6,192 nucleotides of DNA from Candidatus Benthicola azotiphorus (GTDB lineage Bacteria > Gemmatimonadota > Gemmatimonadetes > Palauibacterales > Palauibacteraceae), in the NCBI GenBank assembly GCA_947581745.1, contig CANPVW010000163.1:1-6192 (forward strand), written 5' to 3'. The position numbers were made by a program, and so were the translations under genes. Numbering within the stretch: position 1 is the stretch's first letter; each line of letters begins with the position of its first letter. Below, piece after piece: positions 1 through 5,223 of the stretch. Below the pieces are notes generated by a model. That model was not told the DNA's origin. It ran no database searches and saw only the letters and a program-made list of their open reading frames with translations.

Positions 1-113
1 ACCTGGTTCCCGGCGAGGTCGATGAGAACCTGCTCGGGTCGAACATCCGCGGCCGGTTCTCGCGTTTCACGCTGGTACTCGGGTTCGACCTGCAGTTCGC
101 GCCCGGTCTCTGA
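1..113 (+). CDS. C-terminal end of an unidentified protein, possibly an outer-membrane beta-barrel
   Basis: The gene enters from the left edge. Codons run in phase from base 3 and end at a TGA at 111-113, giving 37 visible residues. Third codon positions are almost all G or C, matching the coding bias of the other genes and supporting a real reading frame. The end reads RFTLVLGFDLQFAPGL, in which hydrophobic residues alternate (L, L, F, L, F), as in a membrane-spanning beta strand near the C-terminus of an outer-membrane protein. The terminal residue is Leu, not the Phe or aromatic residue common in classic barrels, so the beta-barrel reading is only a suggestion. No family can be named from so little. 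The next gene starts about 240 bases later, so it is probably a separate transcription unit. Confidence 0.6.
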   Translation, partial: LVPGEVDENLLGSNIRGRFSRFTLVLGFDLQFAPGL

Positions 114-355
114 CGATACTCGTTGCGCGTTGCGTCCGATCGTGGCATCCCGCTCTCAAGCCGTCCCGGTCCGTCCGCCCGCCTGATCTTCCCGGACGTA
201 CCGCGCTTCTTCGCCTAATCGTATTCCTGTCAACGCGATGTGACGTTCAGCGTCGGGCTCGCCGGAGACCCGCAGGGGTCCTGCGCGCCCGGGCCTCCGT
301 CTTGCTCGGAATGGTGACCGGTGCAGGCAGACCCATGCTGATCGAGGCGAGTGCC
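114..355. other. Intergenic leader with short repeats before the glycosyltransferase
   Basis: I see no convincing gene here. The stretch holds a tandem heptamer CGTTGCG at 121-127 and 128-134. It also holds two mutually exclusive 5-bp hairpins: GACCC/GGGTC (267-271 with 276-280) and CGCAG/CTGCG (271-275 with 281-285). A slightly AT-richer patch around 212-228 could carry a promoter, but no -35/-10 pair is good enough to call. If translation of the next gene starts upstream of 356 (in-frame ATG 335, ATG 311 or TTG 302), the end of this stretch becomes coding. Confidence 0.4.
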
Positions 356-1729
356 GTGCGAGTCGTTCACATATACAGGGGAATCGGCGAGTCCGGCGGC
401 GCCGTCGGAGTCGCGCTGAGCCTTCTGCATCAGCGCCTGCTGCGCCTCGGGATCGACTCGAAGATGCTCGTGCTGGATGATGCGGGCACCGGCCCCGACG
501 TATCCCGACTTCCGCGCGTCGAGACCCTGTCGCTGGAGCGGCGGATACGCGCGGTGACCCGACGGCTCGGGCTGAACGACATCCATCGCCTGGGTTCGTT
601 TCGGCTCGACCGTCACACCTTCTTCCAGAACGCCGATCTCGTGCACTTCCACGGGATGCACAGCGGGACGTTCTCCTACCTGGCCCTGCCGCGGGTGGCC
701 ACCTTCCGGCCGACCCTGCTGAGCCTGCACGATACCTGGGCCTTCACGGGACACTGCGCCTATCCCGGCGACTGTGAGCGCTGGAAGACGGGGTGCGGCG
801 AGTGTCCGAGTCCGGAGACGGACCCGGCGATCGCCCGCGACGCGACACATCTGGAGTGGCGGCTGAAAAGCCGGGCTTTCAACGCGTCGGGCCTGGGGCT
901 CGTAAGCAAGAGCGCCTGGACCACCCGGGTCGCCCGGGTCAGCGCGCTGCGGCACCTCCCGCTGACCGAGATTCCCTATGGAGTGGACACGGCCGTGTAT
1001 CGGCCGAGGGGAAAGGGACGAAGCCGGGCATTGCTCGGACTCCCGCAGGAGCTGTTCGTGCTCCTCGTTTCAGGGTCGGACATGAAGGAGCGTCGTGCCG
1101 GACAGGACCTGCTGGCACGCTCGCTCCGGGCACTGGCTCCGGACCTGGCTGCCCGCTGTGTTCTCATGGTGATGGGGAGAGGGGGATCCGAGCTGGGCTC
1201 GGCGACCGGTCTCCCGGTGCGCGACCTGGGATACGTGTCGGACGATCACCTCAGGGCCGTCGCGTTCTCCGCGTCCGACCTGTACCTGCTTCCGACCCGT
1301 GCCGACGTGTTCGGCATCGCTTCGATCGAAAGCCAGGCCTGCGGCACTCCCGTGGTCTCCTTCCGGGTGGGGGGTGTGCCGGACCACGTCCGTCCCGGCG
1401 AGACCGGCTTCCTGGCGGAGCCCGAGGACGCGCTCGGGTTCCGCGACGGGATCGCCCTTCTCCTCGAGAACGAAGCGGCCCGCCATCGACTGTCCGCCGG
1501 AGGCCGCGCCTCCGTGCTCCGGGATTTCGATCTCAGCCTGGAGGCCAGCCGTCATGCGTCGCTGTACGAGGCCATCCTGTCCGGGAGGAAGGTCGGAGCC
1601 GGGCGTCCACCCGTCGTGCCACCGATTCCCCTGGACGAACCTCGCTTCGCCGCCCGACCCGCACCCCGTACGGGAGGTTCCGAAAGCGGGACGATCGCGC
1701 CGGTTGCCGAACCGGCAGGGCCGGACTAG
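356..1729 (+). CDS. GT4-family (GT-B fold) glycosyltransferase with Cys-rich insert
   Basis: Likely transfers a sugar from a nucleotide-sugar donor to a cell-surface or exopolysaccharide acceptor in the cytoplasm; donor and acceptor cannot be read from the sequence. From GTG 356 the product is 457 residues. The N-terminal half opens MRVVHIYRG, with a glycine-rich GESGGA loop (11-16) and GIDSKMLVL (32-40). HDTWAFTGHC (125-134) begins a four-cysteine cluster, C134, C140, C147 and C150, with ERWKTGCGEC. This pattern occurs in WcaC-like colanic/exopolysaccharide transferases. The C-terminal Rossmann half holds IESQACGTPVVSFRVGG (324-340), with E325 as the conserved acidic residue of the E/D-x7-E motif and D317 eight residues before it. 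The last ~45 residues are Pro/Arg-rich and look disordered. GTG 356 is chosen because it matches how family members begin and has GAGG 8 bases upstream. ATG 335 or ATG 311 would add 7 or 15 residues. No other glycan genes are adjacent. Confidence 0.9.
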   Translation: MRVVHIYRGIGESGGAVGVALSLLHQRLLRLGIDSKMLVLDDAGTGPDVSRLPRVETLSLERRIRAVTRRLGLNDIHRLGSFRLDRHTFFQNADLVHFHGMHSGTFSYLALPRVATFRPTLLSLHDTWAFTGHCAYPGDCERWKTGCGECPSPETDPAIARDATHLEWRLKSRAFNASGLGLVSKSAWTTRVARVSALRHLPLTEIPYGVDTAVYRPRGKGRSRALLGLPQELFVLLVSGSDMKERRAGQDLLARSLRALAPDLAARCVLMVMGRGGSELGSATGLPVRDLGYVSDDHLRAVAFSASDLYLLPTRADVFGIASIESQACGTPVVSFRVGGVPDHVRPGETGFLAEPEDALGFRDGIALLLENEAARHRLSAGGRASVLRDFDLSLEASRHASLYEAILSGRKVGAGRPPVVPPIPLDEPRFAARPAPRTGGSESGTIAPVAEPAGPD

Positions 1730-1799
1730 CCTGTTGACGGGGAGCCCGTAGGGGAGTTCTTGCCGCCGTTGACGACGTCCCGCACCCGGAGCGGAGCCC
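1730..1799. promoter_or_regulatory. Short spacer before the uspA-like gene; possible promoter
   Basis: This 70-base spacer separates the glycosyltransferase stop from the stress-protein ATG. TTGACG, a good -35-like hexamer, occurs twice, at 1734-1739 and 1769-1774. No -10-like hexamer lies at the proper distance from the first copy, and the second is too close to the ATG. GGAG occurs at 1788-1791 (8 bases before the ATG) and again at 1793-1796; the first copy is the better-spaced ribosome binding site. No terminator was found, so read-through from the upstream gene is possible. Confidence 0.25.
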
Positions 1800-2213
1800 A
1801 TGTTTCAGCATGTTCTCGTTCCGGTCGACCTGACCGATCGGAACCGGAGGGCCCTCGAGGCCGCGGCGCGACTAGCGAGCCCCGACGGCGAAGTCACCCT
1901 CCTGCACGTGATCGAGACTCTCGATCTGCCGTTCGACGAGCTCGAGGACTTCTATCAGCGACTTCACGACCGGGCCCAGGCGGGGATGGACCGGATGACG
2001 GAACCGCTGTCAGCCAGCGAAGTCGGAGTGATCCAGCGCGTCTCGTACGGAAGCCGGCTGCGGGAGATTCTCAGCTACGCCGAGGAGAATGAGACCGATC
2101 TGATCGTGATGAGCTCCCGGAGATTGGATCCGTCGGAGGCTCCGACAGGGTTCGCGACGCTCAGCCACCAGGTGGCGATCCTGTCGCAGGTGCCGGTCCT
2201 CCTCGTCAAATAG
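1800..2213 (+). CDS. Universal stress protein (UspA family), non-canonical ATP motif
   Basis: A single-domain cytoplasmic UspA-fold protein of 137 residues, the normal family length. The first strand reads MFQHVLVPVDLTDRNRRALE, the second EVTLLHVIE (31-39), and the late strand DLIVMSSRR (100-108). The C-terminus is VPVLLVK, the usual last strand. Nucleotide-binding members carry G-x2-G-x9-G-S/T after the VMGT/S strand. Here that stretch is RRLDPSEAPTGFATLSHQVA, which lacks the motif, so ATP binding may be lost or altered. The SHQVAILSQVPVLLVK ending resembles a UspA subgroup with a similarly divergent loop. ATG 1800 is the natural start because it lies directly before the first strand, with GGAG 8 bases upstream. 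It probably acts as a homodimer in stress tolerance, but the neighbours give no specific role. Confidence 0.92.
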   Translation: MFQHVLVPVDLTDRNRRALEAAARLASPDGEVTLLHVIETLDLPFDELEDFYQRLHDRAQAGMDRMTEPLSASEVGVIQRVSYGSRLREILSYAEENETDLIVMSSRRLDPSEAPTGFATLSHQVAILSQVPVLLVK

Positions 2214-2532
2214 AGGCGTTTCACGTCAACTCGACGGCCAAACGGCAATTGCGACGGCGCATTCGCGTAAAATGCGAAATACCCCGACCCGATGCTACTC
2301 GCTGCACCTTCCTCCACTGATTTCGCTCCCCGCCGGCCCCGATACCCGCTCGAAACAGGCACCGGTCTGGCGGGCGCAAACTCACTAAGTGCCAAGTTCA
2401 TAATCAGTTAAATGTCGATTGCGGTGCCCGGAGCCCGGCGTTGGCCGGATGAGCACGATTCTCGCCCTCCAGACGGCGGAATGGCGCGCCGGTGTGCGGC
2501 GGCGCCGGACAGAATCGCGGGAGAGTCGGCAC
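2214..2532. other. 319-base non-coding gap, locally AT-richer, with small inverted repeats
   Basis: No convincing gene lies here. The reading frame of the next gene is open back to about 2419, but its family-typical start and best ribosome binding site are at 2533. Structures seen: the 8-base palindrome GCAATTGC (2245-2252); a 6-bp hairpin CGCATT/AATGCG (2258-2263 with 2271-2276, 7-base loop) with no T-run; an 8-bp stem with one G-U pair, CCCGCCGG/CTGGCGGG (2329-2336 with 2367-2374, 30-base loop); and CACTAAGTG (2383-2391). The stretch 2375-2420 is distinctly AT-richer than its surroundings. It contains CATAAT (2399-2404), close to a -10 box, but no good -35. It most likely holds the promoter and leader of the downstream gene, and no clear terminator for the stress protein was found. 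Confidence 0.45.
2399..2404 (+). promoter_or_regulatory. Possible -10 element
   Basis: CATAAT matches the sigma-70 -10 consensus at five of six positions and lies in the most AT-rich patch of the window. At spacers of 16 to 18 bases upstream there is no hexamer resembling TTGACA, so this rests on the -10 and local composition only. It would give a leader of about 120 bases before ATG 2533. Confidence 0.2.
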
Positions 2533-3708
2533 ATGTACCAGAGGATCAGCTCACGAATGCAGATGCTGAGGCGCAAGCTCCGCGACCAGCGGGGAGCCGT
2601 GCTCGTGGTCGTCGCCGCGGGCATGCTGGCGCTCACTTCCGTCGTCGCGCTCTCGATCGATGTGGGACTGATGACGACGGCGCGCGTCGAAGCGCAGCGC
2701 GCGGCCGACGCGGCGGCGCTGGCCGGGGCCGGCGCCTTCGTCGGCTCGCCGGGTAACGAGGCTCTGGCCCGTGAGCTGGCGACCGAGTTCGCCGCACGCA
2801 ACAAGGTGCGGTCCGAGTCCGTCTCGGTGCTCGAGGATGACATCGTCGTCGACACGGACGCCCTCACCGTGCAGGTGTTCGTGTATCGGAACCGCGAGCG
2901 CGGTAACGCGATCCAGACCTTCTTCGCGAGGGTGTTCGGGGTGCGCTCGGTCAACATCGCGGCTTCCGCGACGGCCGAAGCCGCGCCGGCGGGCGGGATC
3001 AACTGCCTCCTGCCGGTGGCGGTCCCGGACCGGTGGCTCGAAGCCGGCGGACCCGGGAACGATCCGGACGACTTCAATCCGGAAGACGGCGACGTGTACA
3101 TTCCGTGGGCCCAGCCGGGCACCGATCCACCGGTGTTCAACGATGCGTTCACGGGCTACGCGCAGGCCGATCTCGGCCAGCAGATCGCGCTGAAGACGAA
3201 CCAGGCCAACGGTGGCCTGAACCCGAGCTGGTACTACCCGTGGCGGCCGCCGGGCCAGGCCGGGGCCAGCGACTACAGGACGAACGTCAGCTCCTGCGTC
3301 GATCCGTCCATCGCGTACTACGTGGGAATGGAAGTGGACTCCGAGCCGGGCAACATGGCGGGCCCCACGATGCAGGGCTTCAAGGACCTGATCGACCAGG
3401 ACCCGACGGCGCGTTGGAACGCCAATATGAAGTGCGTGGTGGACGACGGTCTCCAGGGGAGCATGGATCCATCGAAGTGCCGGAACAGTCCCCGCATCCG
3501 GCCGGTCCCCCTGTTCGACCCCACGGAAGAGCCGGATCCGGGGAGCAAGCCGTTCAAGTTCACCAACTTCGCCGGGATCTTCGTGGACGAGGTCGTCGGG
3601 AAGACCGTGTACGGGCGGTGGCTCGGCTATACGGGCTTCAGGCCGGCGAGTCCCGACGAGGACACTACGGCGGGGCCGCTGTTCAAGGTGATCCGCCTGA
3701 TCGACTGA
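2533..3708 (+). CDS. TadG-like (TadE/G N-terminal) single-pass membrane protein
   Basis: The 391-residue product has a basic N-terminus (RRKLRDQRG, 13-21) and one hydrophobic segment at about 22-43 (GAVLVVVAAGMLALTSVVAL). A helix with RVEAQRAADAAALAGAGAF (51-69) follows. This arrangement is the hallmark of the TadG N-terminal domain of Flp-pilus-associated pseudopilin-like proteins. The remaining ~320 residues are extracytoplasmic, rich in Pro, Gly, Asp and Trp, with INCLLPVAVPDRW at 156-168. Four cysteines (C158, C255, C301, C316) could form two disulfides. I see no von Willebrand A MIDAS motif, which full TadG proteins often carry. No tad ATPase, prepilin or secretin gene is visible, so it is an orphan here. 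ATG 2533 is preferred: GGGAG sits 9 bases upstream and it gives the usual short basic lead into the membrane helix. Alternatives are ATG 2449 (28 residues longer) and TTG 2419. Its role, perhaps in envelope structure or adhesion, is uncertain. Confidence 0.82.
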   Translation: MYQRISSRMQMLRRKLRDQRGAVLVVVAAGMLALTSVVALSIDVGLMTTARVEAQRAADAAALAGAGAFVGSPGNEALARELATEFAARNKVRSESVSVLEDDIVVDTDALTVQVFVYRNRERGNAIQTFFARVFGVRSVNIAASATAEAAPAGGINCLLPVAVPDRWLEAGGPGNDPDDFNPEDGDVYIPWAQPGTDPPVFNDAFTGYAQADLGQQIALKTNQANGGLNPSWYYPWRPPGQAGASDYRTNVSSCVDPSIAYYVGMEVDSEPGNMAGPTMQGFKDLIDQDPTARWNANMKCVVDDGLQGSMDPSKCRNSPRIRPVPLFDPTEEPDPGSKPFKFTNFAGIFVDEVVGKTVYGRWLGYTGFRPASPDEDTTAGPLFKVIRLID

Positions 3709-3750
3709 CCCTCGGCGTCATCGTCGTCGAGCTTCACGCGAGCTGAAATC

Positions 3751-3792
3751 ACCGGTCGTCCCGCGTCTGTTGCGGGGCGGCCGGTTTTGCTT
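3751..3792 (+). terminator. Intrinsic terminator after the TadG-like gene
   Basis: ACCGGTCGTCCCGC (3751-3764) pairs with GCGGGGCGGCCGGT (3772-3785) as a 14-bp stem with two G-U pairs around a 7-base loop. The T-rich stretch TTTGCTT follows at once. It lies 42 bases after the TadG-like stop codon and separates that gene from the sigma-factor operon. The T-tract is interrupted by GC, which is tolerable in a high-GC genome. Confidence 0.8.
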
Positions 3793-3844
3793 GCCGGCGC
3801 TGTCACTTCGGGCACTCCTCGGACGTTCTTGGGTAGCGGACCGG

Positions 3845-3880
3845 GTGCAGCCCGTGCACGCCCGACTCCCGCGGAGTCGG
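3845..3880 (+). promoter_or_regulatory. Two adjacent hairpins in the sigma-operon leader
   Basis: GTGCA (3845-3849) pairs with TGCAC (3855-3859) around a 5-base loop. Two bases later CCGACTCC (3862-3869) pairs perfectly with GGAGTCGG (3873-3880) around a CGC triloop. Neither hairpin is followed by a T-run, so they are not terminators. They end 37 bases before the sigma-factor ATG and could be a DNA-binding site for a dimeric regulator or an mRNA leader structure. The second stem, 8 bp and GC-rich, is the stronger. I could not identify a standard ECF promoter (GGAAC with a downstream CGTC or similar) between the terminator and the gene. Confidence 0.4.
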
Positions 3881-3902
3881 TCGGAGGCGAGCGGTTTCAC
3901 CC

Positions 3903-3908
3903 GGAGGG
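3903..3908 (+). promoter_or_regulatory. Strong ribosome binding site for the ECF sigma factor
   Basis: GGAGGG ends 9 bases before ATG 3918. It is a near-ideal Shine-Dalgarno sequence and decides the start of the sigma-factor gene. Confidence 0.7.
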
Positions 3909-3917
3909 CGGGTCCAG

Positions 3918-4424
3918 ATGAAGTCCGGGGACTTCCAGGCGGTCTACCGCGAGCTGTATCCCTCGCTGTCCCGGTACGTGACCCGGTTCACGGGAGATGC
4001 GGACACCGCCGCGGACATCGTTCAGGACTCGTTCCTGCGGCTCCTGGAGCACGACCTGCCGCGGGACGAGATCCGGCCCTGGATCTTCGTGGTCGCCACG
4101 AACCTGGCCCGGGACCGGGTGCGAAAGAGAGAGCGGAGGCGCCGTCTGCTGGCCGCGAATCAGGAGAAGGGCGGCGCGGCGGACTCGCCGCACGAGGACC
4201 TGGAGCGGACCGAGCGGATCGCCTCGGTGCGCAGGGCTCTGGGGCACCTGTCCGAGCGCGACCGACAGTTGCTCCTGATGAGGGAAGAGGGGTTCAGGTA
4301 CAGCGAGATCGCGGAGGCCGTGGGAGTGAAGTCCACGTCCGTCGGAGCCCTGATCGCCAGGGCGCTCAAGAGGTTCAGCGCGGCCTACGTGGCCGCTGGA
4401 GAGACTGATGCCCCACCCGAGTGA
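3918..4424 (+). CDS. ECF-family RNA polymerase sigma factor
   Basis: A 168-residue sigma factor of the extracytoplasmic-function type, which directs RNA polymerase to a specific promoter set when released by its anti-sigma factor. Region 2 spans about residues 6-75. DADTAADIVQDSFLRLLEH (27-45) corresponds to region 2.1-2.2 (core polymerase binding), and RPWIFVVATNLARDRVRKRE (53-72) to region 2.3-2.4 (-10 recognition). A variable charged linker with EKGGAADSPHEDLE (83-96) follows. Region 4 spans about 98-155: LSERDRQLLLMREEGFRYSE (111-130) leads into the -35-recognising helix-turn-helix IAEAVGVKSTSVGALIARALKRF (131-153, given as key stretch 131-153). There is no region 1.1 or 3, and length and layout are normal for the class. 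The last 17 bases overlap the anti-sigma gene, which indicates translational coupling. It is probably autoregulated through its own promoter, though none was recognised. Confidence 0.95.
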   Translation: MKSGDFQAVYRELYPSLSRYVTRFTGDADTAADIVQDSFLRLLEHDLPRDEIRPWIFVVATNLARDRVRKRERRRRLLAANQEKGGAADSPHEDLERTERIASVRRALGHLSERDRQLLLMREEGFRYSEIAEAVGVKSTSVGALIARALKRFSAAYVAAGETDAPPE

Positions 4425-5196
4425 CGGTCACATGTTCGCCTGGCTCGACGGCGAGATGGAGCCGGGAGACGGCGCCGGGGTACGGGAGCACCTGGAGTCG
4501 TGTGCGGAGTGCCGAAACCGAGCGGAGGCGCTGCGCCGGCAATCGGAAGAGTTCTCGCAGGCGATGATCCTGCTCGACGAGCACGGGTCCGGCCTGGCAG
4601 ATCCGGGCCCGCTGCCCTTCGCCGCGGCTCTTCCGGTCGGCCGGCACCGGTTGCGGTTCACGGGCTGGACGCTGGCCCGGGCGGCCGGTCTGGTCCTCGT
4701 CGCGGCCGGTGCGGCCGCGGCGCTCGTACCGGGCTCGCCGGTGAGGGACTGGTTCGAGGGGCTCTCCCGGAGCGGTCCCCCGGTCGGCGGGGTCCCCGCG
4801 GTGCGGACACCCGATGCGGAAGCCCCGGCGGAGGCCGCCAGAGGGAGCTCCGTGTCCGCCGTCTCGGTCGAACCGGTCGAGGGCGGCGTCACGGTGAGCC
4901 TGCACGGGTTCGATCCGAGCAGTAACGTACACGTGAGGCTCACGGATGCGGGGCGCGCCACGGTCAGGGTCGAAGACGCGCCCGAGAGTCCCCGATACGT
5001 AACCGCACCGGGGATGCTGGAAGTGATCGGCGCGAGGGAGGGCGAGATATGGGTGGAGCTGCCTCGATCGGTCCGCGATGCCGTCGTCCTGGTGGACGGC
5101 GAAGCCGCGGTGCGCATCGAGGGTGGGCGGCTCGTCATCCTGTGGCCGGTGCTGGACTCCCTGCGGGGGGATGTGGTGTTCCGGATCGGGGGCTGA
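4408..5196 (+). CDS. Anti-sigma factor with zinc-finger (ZAS) domain and periplasmic domain
   Basis: A 262-residue membrane protein that should bind and silence the sigma factor encoded just upstream. The N-terminal cytoplasmic domain opens HMFAWLDGEME (8-18) and carries HLESCAEC (28-35), the H-x3-C-x2-C signature of ZAS anti-sigma domains (H28, C32, C35; H8 may be the fourth zinc ligand). One membrane segment lies at about 90-108 (LARAAGLVLVAAGAAAALV). A Pro/Gly/Ala-rich linker (109-150) follows. The C-terminal ~110 residues are periplasmic and beta-rich, with alternating strands such as GVTVSLHGF (160-168), NVHVRLTD (173-180), EIWVELP (213-219) and AVVLVDGEAAVRIEGGRLVI (225-244). I do not recognise this domain; it is the plausible sensing part. 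The start ATG 4408 lies inside the sigma gene (17-base overlap), so synthesis of the two proteins is likely coupled. The downstream receptor gene begins 27 bases after the stop. Confidence 0.9.
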   Translation: MPHPSDGHMFAWLDGEMEPGDGAGVREHLESCAECRNRAEALRRQSEEFSQAMILLDEHGSGLADPGPLPFAAALPVGRHRLRFTGWTLARAAGLVLVAAGAAAALVPGSPVRDWFEGLSRSGPPVGGVPAVRTPDAEAPAEAARGSSVSAVSVEPVEGGVTVSLHGFDPSSNVHVRLTDAGRATVRVEDAPESPRYVTAPGMLEVIGAREGEIWVELPRSVRDAVVLVDGEAAVRIEGGRLVILWPVLDSLRGDVVFRIGG

Positions 5197-5223
5197 CCGA
5201 CCGAACAGGGCTTGAGGGGTGAG

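Noticed and set aside
121..134. Tandem CGTTGCG heptamer as a repeat array or attachment site
   Set aside because: There are only two copies and no further copies or integrase nearby, so chance is likely.
793..1737. A 314-residue plus-strand open frame inside the glycosyltransferase
   Set aside because: It is an alternative-frame shadow with an Arg/Gly/Pro-rich product; the glycosyltransferase frame holds all conserved motifs.
2258..2276. Hairpin CGCATT/AATGCG as a terminator for the stress-protein gene
   Set aside because: The stem is only 6 bp and is followed by AAAT on the plus strand, with no T-run on either strand.
2412..2532. An N-terminal extension of the TadG-like protein from TTG 2419 or ATG 2449
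   Set aside because: The added residues are Arg-rich and unlike the family's short lead, and the best Shine-Dalgarno (GGGAG, 2519-2523) fits ATG 2533. Not fully excluded.
2385..3152. A 255-residue minus-strand open frame over the TadG-like gene
   Set aside because: The translation is rich in Ser/Arg/Thr/Ala with no recognisable fold, while the plus strand there encodes a clear TadG N-terminal domain.
3770..4408. A plus-strand open frame from the terminator through the sigma gene
   Set aside because: It begins inside the terminator hairpin and overlaps the sigma factor in another frame; its product is low-complexity.
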